From Propionibacteriaceae bacterium (GTDB lineage Bacteria; Actinomycetota; Actinomycetes; Propionibacteriales; Propionibacteriaceae): a stretch of 39,100 nt of DNA. Positions 1 through 10,400 of the stretch are shown in pieces (position 1 is the stretch's first letter; every line of letters begins with the position of its first letter). The notes under the pieces were generated by a model. It was not told where the DNA came from. It did not search any database and was given only the letters and a program-made list of their open reading frames with translations. The DNA lies in NCBI GenBank assembly GCA_009779115.1, contig WREX01000006.1:1-39100 (forward strand), written 5' to 3'. Position numbers and translations under genes: made by a program.

Positions 1-6
1 AAGCAC

Positions 7-558
7 GTGAATCTGGAAGATGTACGAGGTGACCTCAGTTCCGTACTGTTTACCGAGGAGCAGATCGAATCCAGGATCGGGGAACTCGCCGCCCAAATCG
101 ACGAGGATTACGCCGACCGGTCTGTGTTGCTCGTGGGCATCCTCAATGGCGCGGTCATGGTGATGGCCGACCTCAGCCGGGCGCTGAGCATCCACTGCGA
201 AATGGACTGGATGGCTATTTCCTCTTACGGTTCCGGCGTCGCGTCGTCGGGGGTGGTGCGCATTCTCAAGGATATGAACACTTCCATCGTGGACCGCCAC
301 GTCGTCATCGTCGAGGACATCGTCGACACGGGGCTGACCTTGTCGTACCTGATCGAGAACCTGAAATCACGCAACCCTGCCAGCATCGAAGTCTGCGCCG
401 GTTTCCGCAAACCGGAAGCGGCGTCCAACCACGTCAGTGTCAAATACCTCGGTTTCGACATCCCCAGCGATTTCGTCGTGGGGTACGGCCTGGACTACGC
501 CGGGCGCTACCGCAACTTACGCGGATTAGGTATCTTATCTCCCGAGATCTATTCGTGA
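7..558 (+). CDS. hpt: hypoxanthine phosphoribosyltransferase
   Basis: ORF with PRPP-binding motif VVIVEDIVDTGLTL and HPRT-like VLLVGILNGAVMVMADL; GTG start; located directly upstream of ftsH as is common in actinobacteria. Confidence 0.95.
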   Translation: MNLEDVRGDLSSVLFTEEQIESRIGELAAQIDEDYADRSVLLVGILNGAVMVMADLSRALSIHCEMDWMAISSYGSGVASSGVVRILKDMNTSIVDRHVVIVEDIVDTGLTLSYLIENLKSRNPASIEVCAGFRKPEAASNHVSVKYLGFDIPSDFVVGYGLDYAGRYRNLRGLGILSPEIYS

Positions 559-582
559 GAACATGAACGAGCTGGATGAGCC

Positions 583-3306
583 ATGACAATACTGAAGAGA
601 ATTCTGAAGAGCCCCTTCCTGTGGGTTCTGGTGGCCCTGGTCCTGCTCGTCGTCGTGTTCAGGCTGAGCCAGAGTTCCCCCAGCTACGACGACGTGCCAA
701 CCTCCCAAGTCGTGTCGGTCATCATGGGCGACGAACCGTTGACCGAAGTGGTCTTGATCGACCAACAGCAGCTCATCCAGATCACGAAAGCCGACGGGAC
801 CAGGATCGAAGCGTACTGGGTGGGAACCTCGGAGGATCAGCTGATCTCGCGGTTGAACGAACGCGTCGCCCAAGGGACTCTGGACCACTGGAATGGCAAA
901 AACCCGACCACGAGTATCTGGAGTTCGCTGCTCACTTATCTCATCCCGCTGCTGTTGTTCGTGGGATTGTTCATCTTCCTCATGGGGTCGATGGGCGGCG
1001 GCGCTGGCGGACGTGTCTTCAGTTTCGGGCGTTCGAAGGCGAAGGTGGCCAACAAAGACACTCCGAAGACCACGTTTGCCGATGTGGCCGGCGTCGACGA
1101 AGCCGTCGAGGAACTCCAGGAGATCAAGGAATTCTTGGAGGCGCCAGGCAAGTTCAAGGCTCTGGGCGCCAAGATCCCCAAGGGAGTTTTGCTGTACGGC
1201 CCTCCCGGCACTGGGAAAACTCTTCTTGCCCGAGCTGTCGCCGGTGAGGCCGGCGTTCCCTTCTATTCCATCTCTGGCTCGGATTTCGTCGAGATGTTCG
1301 TCGGTGTGGGCGCCTCACGGGTGAGGGACCTGTTCGAACAGGCCAAGGCCAATGCTCCCGCCATCGTCTTCATCGACGAGATCGACGCCGTCGGGCGTCA
1401 CCGCGGGGCCGGCATGGGCGGCGGTCACGACGAACGCGAGCAGACGCTGAACCAGTTGCTCGTTGAAATGGACGGTTTCGACGTCCATGGTGGCGTCATC
1501 TTGATCGCGGCCACCAACCGGCCCGACGTGCTGGATCCAGCTCTGCTGCGCCCCGGTCGTTTCGATCGCCAGATCGCCGTCGATTCCCCTGATTTGAAGG
1601 GACGATACAGGATCCTCCTGGTCCATGCCACAGGCAAACCTCTCGCGGCGGATGTCGATCTGCGCGGCGTGGCCCGGCGTACCCCAGGGTTCACCGGAGC
1701 CGATCTGGCCAATGTCCTCAACGAGGCCGCCCTGCTGGCCGCTCGTACCAACCTGACGCAGATCACCAACCCCGTCCTCGACGAATCGATTGACAGAGTG
1801 GTCGCCGGTCCCCAGAAGAGAACCCGTGTCATGAGCGCCCAGGAGATTCTCATCACCGCCTACCATGAGAGCGGCCATGCTCTGGTGGCCGCCGCCATGC
1901 CTGGCAACGATCCTGTCCAAAAGATCACGATCCTCCCGCGCGGCCAGGCCCTCGGCTACACCATGGTCATGCCCGATCAGGACAAGTACTCCCAGACCCG
2001 CGGGCAGTTGCTCGACCAACTGGCCTACATGCTGGGCGGGCGAGCGGCCGAGGAACTGATCTTCCACGACCCGACCACCGGCGCCAGCAACGACATCGAG
2101 AAGGCGACCAAGGTGGCCCGAGCGATGGTCATGCAGTTCGGTATGACCTCTGCCCTGGGAGCAGTACGCTACGGTTCCGACGACCGCGAGCCCTTCCTGG
2201 GTCTGGAGATGGGGCAGTCCAACACGATCTCCCCGCAGACGGCTGCTGTGATCGACACCGAGGTGTCCAGCCTGATCAACAACGCCCATCAGGAGGCCTT
2301 CGACACCCTGGTCGACAACCGCGATATCTTGGACAATTTGGTACGCGAGTTGCTCGAACAGGAGACTCTGGATAAGGAACAAGTGGCCACTGTCTTTGCC
2401 GACCTGAGAATGCGGCCCACCCGCCCAGCGTGGACCGGCTCGGACACCCGCCAGCCGTCGTCGATCCCCCCAGTGCCCGCCCCGGACATCCCCGAACCCA
2501 ATCTGGATGACGAGGACCCCCAGATGCGCGCCCTGCCCCCCGGATCCTCGCAGTCTCTGGAGTCAGGCCAGCCCCAACCCTGGACCCCTCAGTCCCAGTC
2601 GTGGACCTCCGGACCGCAGCCGGGCCCCGGGCAGCCAGACCCCTCCTCGACCCAGCACTACCCGGGTTCGGCTCCCACGGGCTCTTATCTACCCCCGCCG
2701 TACCCCGCGTGGTCCCCACCCACCTCGGAATCAGGCCAGCCGTACCCAGGTCCGTCTCCTTCGGGTTCCCCGTCTGGTCAGCCACACCCAGCTGCACCGA
2801 CCTCGGATTCTCAGTCGGGTCAGTCGTACTCAGGAGCATCACCGTCGGCTTCTTCGCCAGGTCAGCAACACTCTGATTCATCCCCATCCGGTTCCCCCTC
2901 GGCTCAGCCAACACCCGGTTCACCTCTGTCTGGTTCATCGGCCAGCCAGTCATATTTCGGACAGCAGCCGCCTGCTTCTTCCGGCCCACTCGCTGCTCCC
3001 GGAGCGACAGCCGATGGACAACAATCCTCGTCATCAACGTCCCACCAGCCGTGGGGACCCCCAGTGTCCTCACCGTGGGCCATGCCCTCGCCCCCCACGC
3101 CCGCCAACCCCCACTCCGGGGCACCCGTCCCCGGGGCCCCTGGCGCGTACCTGCCTCCACCTGGGCAACCTTCCGCGCCGGGGCAATCTCCCGTACCCGG
3201 CCAACCCCCCGTCCCTGGTCAACCCCCTGAGTCCGCACTGGGCCCAGGCACGTGGGTAGACCCCGATGTTCCTGGCAACTGGCCGCCCCCGGCCCCTCGT
3301 GCGTAG
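583..3306 (+). CDS. ftsH: ATP-dependent zinc metalloprotease FtsH with a long Pro/Ser/Gly/Gln-rich C-terminal tail
   Basis: Walker A GPPGTGKT, Walker [36 protein letters not shown], zinc motif HESGH; about 295 residues of low-complexity tail after the conserved protease domain. Confidence 0.97.
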   Translation: MTILKRILKSPFLWVLVALVLLVVVFRLSQSSPSYDDVPTSQVVSVIMGDEPLTEVVLIDQQQLIQITKADGTRIEAYWVGTSEDQLISRLNERVAQGTLDHWNGKNPTTSIWSSLLTYLIPLLLFVGLFIFLMGSMGGGAGGRVFSFGRSKAKVANKDTPKTTFADVAGVDEAVEELQEIKEFLEAPGKFKALGAKIPKGVLLYGPPGTGKTLLARAVAGEAGVPFYSISGSDFVEMFVGVGASRVRDLFEQAKANAPAIVFIDEIDAVGRHRGAGMGGGHDEREQTLNQLLVEMDGFDVHGGVILIAATNRPDVLDPALLRPGRFDRQIAVDSPDLKGRYRILLVHATGKPLAADVDLRGVARRTPGFTGADLANVLNEAALLAARTNLTQITNPVLDESIDRVVAGPQKRTRVMSAQEILITAYHESGHALVAAAMPGNDPVQKITILPRGQALGYTMVMPDQDKYSQTRGQLLDQLAYMLGGRAAEELIFHDPTTGASNDIEKATKVARAMVMQFGMTSALGAVRYGSDDREPFLGLEMGQSNTISPQTAAVIDTEVSSLINNAHQEAFDTLVDNRDILDNLVRELLEQETLDKEQVATVFADLRMRPTRPAWTGSDTRQPSSIPPVPAPDIPEPNLDDEDPQMRALPPGSSQSLESGQPQPWTPQSQSWTSGPQPGPGQPDPSSTQHYPGSAPTGSYLPPPYPAWSPPTSESGQPYPGPSPSGSPSGQPHPAAPTSDSQSGQSYSGASPSASSPGQQHSDSSPSGSPSAQPTPGSPLSGSSASQSYFGQQPPASSGPLAAPGATADGQQSSSSTSHQPWGPPVSSPWAMPSPPTPANPHSGAPVPGAPGAYLPPPGQPSAPGQSPVPGQPPVPGQPPESALGPGTWVDPDVPGNWPPPAPRA

Positions 3307-3436
3307 CAGAGTGTGTCACACTGTCTACCACAGTCTTGAGTCCCGTACCCCCCATCGCGCGAATATAGAGGAGTGATGTCATGATGGTGAGTGGCCACGT
3401 CGCCCACCGCGTGCTCAGTGCACCAGGAGGTGCCCG

Positions 3437-4015
3437 ATGGCAGTAGACACCCGACGTGTGGAAGCTGCCGTACGCGAACTGCTCATTGGCATCGGGGAAG
3501 ACCCCGATCGTGAGGGCCTGCGTGCTACTCCTGCCCGAGTGGCAGCTGCGTACCAAGAGGCGTTCTCGGGAATGGATGCCGACCCAGCCGATGTCCTGGG
3601 AACGAGGTTCAACATCGACCATCGAGACTTGGTTCTTGTCAAAGACATCGAACTGTGGAGCTACTGCGAGCACCACCTCGTTCCATTCACAGGCGTGGCC
3701 CATGTCGGCTATATCCCGGGGGACAGCAAACAAATCGTCGGTTTGTCGAAACTGGCCCGCTTGGTCGACGTCTTCGCCAAACGCCTCCAGGTCCAAGAGC
3801 GCTTGACCACCCAGATCGCCGATGCCCTGATGTCCCACCTTCATCCTGCCGGAGCCATCGTCGTCATCGAAGCCGAACACCTGTGCATGTCCATGCGCGG
3901 AGTTCGCAAACCCGGCTCCAGGACAGTCACCTCAGCAGTACGAGGTGTCCTGCACAACCCCACCACCCGGGCCGAGGCCATGAGCCTCATCCTGGCAGGC
4001 CGTCCCCGCCCATGA
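3437..4015 (+). CDS. folE: GTP cyclohydrolase I
   Basis: [64 protein letters not shown] aggagg upstream of ATG. Confidence 0.96.
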   Translation: MAVDTRRVEAAVRELLIGIGEDPDREGLRATPARVAAAYQEAFSGMDADPADVLGTRFNIDHRDLVLVKDIELWSYCEHHLVPFTGVAHVGYIPGDSKQIVGLSKLARLVDVFAKRLQVQERLTTQIADALMSHLHPAGAIVVIEAEHLCMSMRGVRKPGSRTVTSAVRGVLHNPTTRAEAMSLILAGRPRP

Positions 4016-4232
4016 CTGTCCCAGATCGAGGCACTGTCCCACGAGAAGAGTGGATCCTCCCCCTGCCCGGGCGCGAACGGCTGAGGGATGTGGTGCGGAC
4101 GTGGTTGACGGATCCGTTCAGCGTGCATCCACGCGGACTGCTGAGCGTTCCCGTCTGTTGTGGTGACTGGGGTGGCCGATGACCCCTCCAGCATCTCGTG
4201 GGTCCACCTCACCGTATATATATGGCAGGGTG

Positions 4233-5279
4233 ATGTCGCGCCCCCAGGCACTAGTATCATTGTTTACGCCAGGTCCCACCCGTGTGATGGGCATCCTCAA
4301 CGTCACCCCCGACTCGTTCGCCGAGCCCACCCACCGAACGACTGCCCAAGCCATCGCCTTCGGATTGTCCTTGCGCAACCAGGGTGCCGCACTCGTCGAT
4401 GTCGGTGCCGAATCAACCAGACCCGGCGCCGAGCGTGTGAGCGAAGCCGAGGAGATCGCCCGTGCCCTCCCCGTGATTGATGCCCTGGTCCGAGCCGGAG
4501 TGGCCGTCAGTATAGATACTGTGCGCGCGTCCGTCGCCCGTGCCGCACTCCAGGCGGGTGCCGTCCTGGTCAACGATGTTTCCGGAGGCCTGGTCGATCC
4601 AAAGATCTTGGCCGTCGCCGCCCAGTACGAGGCTGGCTATGTCCTCCAACACTGGCGTACTCCCTTCGACCACCGGTTCACCCACACCGATGTTGTCGCC
4701 GAGACGTGCGCCGAACTGTCCGAGCGAGCTACCATCGCCATCCGGGCTGGCATCCATCCCGACAAGCTGATTCTCGACCCTGGCATCGGCTTCGGCAAGA
4801 ATACCGAGCAGAACTGGGCCTTGGTCGCCCGTGCCGACGCCATTTCTGCATTGGGTTTCAAAGTCCTGTGGGGAGTGTCACGCAAGCGATTCCTGTCAGT
4901 GGTCTACAGCCACCCCACCGAGCCGTGGCAGCGCGACGCCGCGAGTGCAGGGGTGACCGCCCTCCTGGCCGGGCGCCGAGTCTGGGCCGTACGCACCCAC
5001 ACAGTCGCCGATCACGTGAACGCCATCCGCTCAGTCGAAGCCGCCCGCCCCGCCGAAGTCACCCGGTCAGCCCACGCTCACCGGCACCCTGAAGCCAATC
5101 GTTCCCCCCGGGCCTCTCGTTCTACGGAAGCTATCCGGTCCCCCGGAGCCTCTCGCTCAGTTGACGCCGTCCGTTCCGCTGACGCCCTTCGTTCCGCCCA
5201 AGTCGCCCGTTCCACCACAGAGGGTATTGATGGCGTACCCCACCCTGATGACAAGGCACAGGATGGTGGTCATGCCTAG
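4233..5279 (+). CDS. folP: dihydropteroate synthase with repetitive C-terminal extension
   Basis: VMGILNVTPDSFAEP, GAALVDVGAESTRPGAE, SIDTVRASVARAAL, NDVSGG, LDPGIGFGKNTEQN, GVSRKRFL. ATG at 4233 chosen over the ORF-track start because the conserved region begins there. Confidence 0.92.
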   Translation: MSRPQALVSLFTPGPTRVMGILNVTPDSFAEPTHRTTAQAIAFGLSLRNQGAALVDVGAESTRPGAERVSEAEEIARALPVIDALVRAGVAVSIDTVRASVARAALQAGAVLVNDVSGGLVDPKILAVAAQYEAGYVLQHWRTPFDHRFTHTDVVAETCAELSERATIAIRAGIHPDKLILDPGIGFGKNTEQNWALVARADAISALGFKVLWGVSRKRFLSVVYSHPTEPWQRDAASAGVTALLAGRRVWAVRTHTVADHVNAIRSVEAARPAEVTRSAHAHRHPEANRSPRASRSTEAIRSPGASRSVDAVRSADALRSAQVARSTTEGIDGVPHPDDKAQDGGHA

Positions 5280-6543
5280 TAGACCCCTCATACCCGCCGA
5301 CCTAGACCGCATGGGGACTCTCGACACAATGAACATCGTCGGTATCGAAGTCTGGGCCTACCACGGCGTCTTCGCTCGCGAGCGCCAGGAGGGCCAACCC
5401 TTCCGAGTCGACGTCACTTGGTGGCAAGACATGCTCCAGGCCTCCCGCACCGACGACCTGGTCAACACTATCGACTACGGCCAGGTGTCCGACCTGGTGG
5501 TCGCCTCCGTCGAAGGTACGCCGGTCGATCTGATTGAGACCGTGGCCTACCGTGTACGAGAAACTCTCCTCAACCGATTCCCCATGGAGTACGTCCGAAT
5601 CAGCATCCACAAGCCCCAGGCCCCTCTGTCCGTCAGCGTCACCGACGTACTCGTGACCACCACAGCCGCGAGTCGCACGACTCCCAACTCCCCCGGCCTC
5701 GTTCATGCTGCCTCCGATGTGCTCCCACCGAACCCGTCCGTCCCGTCGTCCCCCAGTGACACCGCTGTGCCGGTCCAACCTGTGTCTGGTTCCGCGTCAC
5801 GGTCTGTTTTACCTGTGTCGAGTTCCGTTTCACCGACTGTTCCACCTAGACCTGCTTCCGTTTCACCGACTGTTCCACCTAGGACTGTTTCCTCTTCACA
5901 GACTGTTCCACCTAGACCTGCTTCCGCTGCAGTCTCCCCAGGTGTGGCCCTCCGGTCTCCTGCCTCTTCTCCGGGTCCTGCCCCCTTGCCCAATCTGTCT
6001 TCCCCTGATCTGGCCCCCCTACCCGGTCCACTGTCCCCTGGTCATACCCCCCGGTCGGTCGTCTTCTCACTCGGATCGAATATCGAACCGAGACTTGACT
6101 ACCTACAATTCGCAGTGTCCGCTCTGGCGGCGACCCCGGGAATCGAGCAGGCCCGGGTGTCCCCGGTCTACGACACGGTTGCTCAAGGAGAAATCAAACA
6201 AGAGAACTTCCTCAACGCCATTCTGCTTGTCCACTCTGACCTCCCCGCACCCGACCTGTTGCACCGGGCGCTGACCATCGAGTCCCGGGCCCACCGCACT
6301 CGTCATGTCGCGGGCGGTCCCAGAACCCTCGACATCGACCTGGTGTGTGCCGGTACCGAAGTGTGGACCCAACCCGACCTCATCCTGCCCCACCCCCGTG
6401 CGGCAAACCGGGCTTTCGTCTTGGTGCCGTGGCTGGCCCTGGACCCCTCGGCCACCCTCGCAGGCACACCCGTGAGCCTCTTGGCCGCTCAAGTCCTCGA
6501 TCAGGAGACCCAGCTACTCGACGACAAGCTCTTCGTGCCCTAA
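5272..6543 (+). CDS. folBK: bifunctional dihydroneopterin aldolase / 6-hydroxymethyl-dihydropterin pyrophosphokinase (FolB-linker-FolK fusion)
   Basis: FolB: IVGIEVWAYHGVFARERQEGQPFRVDV...TIDYGQVSDLV; FolK: VFSLGSNIEPRLDYLQ...RTLDIDLVCAG...LPHPRAANRAFVLVPW. Both domains lie in one frame, separated by a Pro/Ser/Val-rich linker. ATG at 5272 overlaps the folP stop. Confidence 0.9.
   Translation: MPSRPLIPADLDRMGTLDTMNIVGIEVWAYHGVFARERQEGQPFRVDVTWWQDMLQASRTDDLVNTIDYGQVSDLVVASVEGTPVDLIETVAYRVRETLLNRFPMEYVRISIHKPQAPLSVSVTDVLVTTTAASRTTPNSPGLVHAASDVLPPNPSVPSSPSDTAVPVQPVSGSASRSVLPVSSSVSPTVPPRPASVSPTVPPRTVSSSQTVPPRPASAAVSPGVALRSPASSPGPAPLPNLSSPDLAPLPGPLSPGHTPRSVVFSLGSNIEPRLDYLQFAVSALAATPGIEQARVSPVYDTVAQGEIKQENFLNAILLVHSDLPAPDLLHRALTIESRAHRTRHVAGGPRTLDIDLVCAGTEVWTQPDLILPHPRAANRAFVLVPWLALDPSATLAGTPVSLLAAQVLDQETQLLDDKLFVP
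5823..5921 (+). repeat. three tandem 33-bp in-frame repeats in the FolB-FolK linker
   Basis: Unit ttccgtttcaccgactgttccacctagacctgc at 5823-5855, 5856-5888 and 5889-5921 with few mismatches; encodes a SVSPTVPPRPA-like 11-mer. Confidence 0.9.
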
Positions 6544-6638
6544 GAGCGTCTTCACCGTGTCAGATGGACCTCGTCCGTGCGCCTAAACTGCCCATCTGGG
6601 CGTGCGTTCCAGCCGGAGCGTGGGGCACCCCCGAGTAA

Positions 6639-6675
6639 CCCGATACCATCGATTCATGTTTGCTGTGCGCCCCCC
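6639..6675 (+). repeat. dispersed intergenic repeat, diverged copy D
   Basis: cccgataccatcgattcatgtttgctgtgcgcccccc. Confidence 0.55.
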
Positions 6676-7049
6676 GGCCGCCATGTCGACTCGTGAGTCC
6701 CTAAGAATATTCTGAACGATGTTGTACTGTCAGCCCAGCGTCGAACGCCTGATCAGAGGCTAATACGGCCTCAGAATTTGGCCTGTGTTCGCTGACAGTG
6801 AACACATTATCCAAGAGTGTGAAACCGCCCCTATATATAAGGCATGACAGTATCGACCGGCTCCAGATTCACATGGCGCACAGCGATATTTCACCCTATT
6901 TCGCACCCCGCGCGAATCAACCAACCCCCGATTTCAGCACATATAAACTTCCTGCACTTCTGAGCCGATTCTGCTCTCCGCGCTCAACAAAATGCTAGTT
7001 GATAAGGAGAAATATAAGAATTTTCGCCACCTCGTTCAACTCCCTGTGG

Positions 7050-7220
7050 TAGGCTCAAGCCAAACTCGGGGCAGGGGTGTGGCAGTCCTCACCCGGCATG
7101 CAAACACCACCAACAAGGACGCATAGTCCTGATAATTCTGCCAAGGCGCGGCAAGGTTCTCCTCCCAATATCTTGCCGTGGAGAGGGTCCGCGGAACGGC
7201 TGCGGGCCCTCTCTTTGTTT
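7050..7220 (+). ncRNA. candidate structured small RNA or leader/attenuator RNA of unknown class
   Basis: Several predicted stems (aggac/gtcct; gcggcaag...cttgccgt) ending in a strong intrinsic terminator; no convincing ORF. No known Rfam family was recognised by eye. Confidence 0.4.
7181..7220 (+). terminator. intrinsic terminator upstream of the giant gene
   Basis: gagagggtccgc / gcgggccctctc 12-bp stem (one G-U), 9-nt loop, followed by tttgttt. Confidence 0.8.
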
Positions 7221-7475
7221 AGGGGATGCAATGACACATTCCGAGCACAGATTCACCAATGAAAGGTGCCAGTTGTTAGCCTAGTGACGACCGGGTTTTC
7301 CTAAGAATCCGGGTCCTGCGAATCTGCATGGTGAGCTTGCGGATCGTGGTAGCACTGTGGCAAGATTGCGGATACCGGAGGTGAGTGGCCTTCGGGTCCG
7401 GGGTGAACTCCAAGACTGGGGAGGATAACCCGGAATTTTATGTGCCTGATGCATATTTGTTGTCGGGGGGGATTT

Positions 7476-10400
7476 ATGTTGCCTGTCAATTCATCCAATA
7501 TCCATGGGTCCACCGGTGCTCCGCGCCGTCGTGGCTGGATCAAGCCTTTGGCTTTTCTTTCTTCTTTTGCATTGACCATTGGGGCCATTGTGGTTGGTCA
7601 ATTGCAGCCCAATGCCCTCCCGCAAGCTGCGGCTGAGCCCGCAGGACGGGGGGACCCGGTCTCTAACCAGGGTCAGATGCCTGTCTGGACCACCTACGGG
7701 ACTTGGAAGGCCAACTGGGTGGTTCCGGTCGACCAGGTCAATGACCAATCCATCTATTGGACCACTGACGATTCGACGTTGACGTCAGTTGCTACCACAC
7801 CTATCGGTTCAACCGTGAACATGGTGTGGCAGGCCTACGGTTGGTCGTCCGATAACACGACGTATAAGACCCGGGCGGTGCTGGCCTTTGAGCGTATCGC
7901 GCCCACCCCCGCTGGTCAGACCAGCTTCGACACATTCCAGTTCGACACGAATATGATCGGCCGCATCGGTGGTACGAGGGACAATCCGACAGGCGCGCTG
8001 ACCATGTACTTCATGAAGAACACAGCTCCGCGCAGTAACGGCCCCGCGACGTGTGATTCGGGATACACTCCCGTTGTGCGTGTGACTGTGGGCCAGTCGG
8101 ACATCCAGTACGCCTGTATGCCGGCCTTCAAGATGGCTGGCGGATTCAACCAGGGTTTGGCCAACGGCCACGCGACAGGTGGTGAGATCGACCAGTACAC
8201 AGGCAATCTCTACGTCCGTATCGCATGGAACGGCGGAGCAGCAGTCGACAACCAGTCATCGAACTCGACAGCTGCAAGCTCTGAGTCCGAATGGACTTTC
8301 GGCATCTGGGATCCCACGACTGGCAAGTATTCGATGTCCGGTTCAGTTCAGCCAGGCGACTGGTATCAGGGAATGGCAACGGTGCCACAAGAACGTGTGA
8401 AAGTCCGACAAAACGTCTCTGGCAGCGGTAGTTCCACGCCAGGGGCGCCATGTGACATAGCCTTGGACGCGGATGGTAATGCCTACACCTATTCAGGATC
8501 CGGTCTGTCTGCGACCAGTGCTGGAAATATGTCCTTGGTCCGTATGGAACCAGCTCGTGACGCCAGTGGGAACATCGTTGACGGCACGGCGGCCAATCCA
8601 TGGCGGTACTATGTCGTGGAGAAGATCAACAAGGATCCTTTCAATGCCAACTCTTGGTGGAGCAGTGGTTCGAACATCTGGGGCAACGCCTTCATCAACG
8701 GCCAGTTCCTGCTCGGTGGCGGTACAGGTATCTACAACAAGCCTGCCTCCATGCCTGCTACCGGCTTGGCTGGCGGTGACTGGTCCGGCACGACCAGGAT
8801 GGTGAAGATCGACCCGCTGACAGGCTTGGCGAGAGTCATCTGGTCGGTACAGAACGATCAACTGTCCACGGCAACGTCACGTGACAATATGTCCCCCGAA
8901 CAGGCGCAGATCATCCGAGGGGTGATCTACAACGATGCCAACGGTGACGGCAAGATTGACAACGGTGAAGTCGGGATTCCTGATCAAACCGTGGCCTTGT
9001 ACGCCCAACAAGCCGATGGTTCGGCGAAACTGATGCTCTCCAGTCAGACGACTGACTCCACTGGACAGTATTCATTCATCGTTTCCGGTTCCTCGACTCA
9101 GACGTACTACGTCCGCCCTGTCCAGGTCCAAGCGCCCGTGCTGGGCGGCACGATGGTCAACGCGACCCAGACATGGGGCGCCGGCTCAGATGAGGTCGGC
9201 TACAACTCCGCAGGCCAGCAGGTCCACAACGTGGCCACCGTCAAGTGCCTCAGCGGAGACATCACCTCCGAAACTGGCGGTGCCTGCAACGGCGCTCTGC
9301 CTTTGGGTTCTCCTGATCCCACGCCTGGCGCCCTCGGCTCCACGTCCGATCCGTCGACCTGGGCTTCCTACGCAACAGTCGTCTTCGCGACTAGCCAGCA
9401 AGTTCCGTCAGCCGACTTCGGCTTCTCAGCCTTCGGCTCCTACGGTGACGCGGCAGCAGGCCCGACCGACTCGAACGTCCCCGCCCACATCAACGGCACC
9501 GGCGCTCCTGAGGTCTTCTTGGGTAACACGCTCGGCGCCTACACTGGCCCCGCCACCGACAACAAGGCACATAACGCCACTGACGACGGTGTTGCCATCA
9601 ACAGCAAGATCGCTCCTTTCTCCTTGACCGATGACGTGCTCGCGGCGAGCAAAGAGTATCCGATGATTGCCACTGTGTCTGGCTCCCAGGCCTCGAACGC
9701 GCATGTGACTGGTTGGACTACTGGTGCTGGCAACGACACATGGAACACGACTCCCGTCTGGACCCCGCAGGTCTTCGGTGGAACGACTGGAACCACTGCC
9801 ACTGGCAACTATCAGTTCCAGTCCGGTTCATCTCCAGCGATCAGTGGAACGCAACCGGTCCAGATGCGTGTGAACGCCTCGTTGAACGACATCAAACAGC
9901 CAACCAACGCCGGTGGTGAATACTACGGCGGTTCCGGTTCGACAGCCTGGACAACTCCAGGTGAGATCGAGGACTATCTGTTCAATGTGGCTGACTCCGT
10001 CTACCGCCCAGCGGCACAGACCGATGGTCCAACCGGAACTTTCTCATTCGGCATGACCGGCAGTTCCTGGACCACTTCCATCACAGCTGGGCATGATCCA
10101 GTCGTAGGTAAGGGCACTGGTGTTGCAGCCGGGGTCCCCGCGACAATGACAGCCACAGTGCCCAATGCTGACTGGGATATTACAAATGTCGCAATCGTGG
10201 ACAGCGTCACCGGAGACATGATTCAGCCTAAAGTTGACTTCACGTTCAATGGATTGACAGCATCATGGACGTATACTCCTGCCACTGGTGAGGATGTGAC
10301 CGCACTGGTGACATTTAAGGGACTTATACCAGATCCGACACAGTCGACGCTCGTCGTCAGCCCAGAGAAGACTGACCTTGGCAAGAACATTACTGCGACT

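Noticed and set aside
1315-2382. 355-aa minus-strand ORF opposite ftsH
   Set aside because: Antisense to the conserved AAA/protease domain; no own domain signal.
2276-3880. 534-aa minus-strand ORF opposite the ftsH tail and folE
   Set aside because: Antisense to well-supported genes; arises from biased composition of the Pro/Ser-rich tail, no recognisable domain.
7050-7220. Possible 6S RNA, SRP RNA, tmRNA or cobalamin/SAM/TPP riboswitch
   Set aside because: I could not match conserved core motifs of these classes by eye; left as unknown structured RNA.
7077-7262. 61-aa plus-strand ORF MWQSSPGMQTPPTRTHSP...
   Set aside because: Runs through the terminator hairpin at 7181-7220 and has no clear RBS; the region is better explained as structured RNA.
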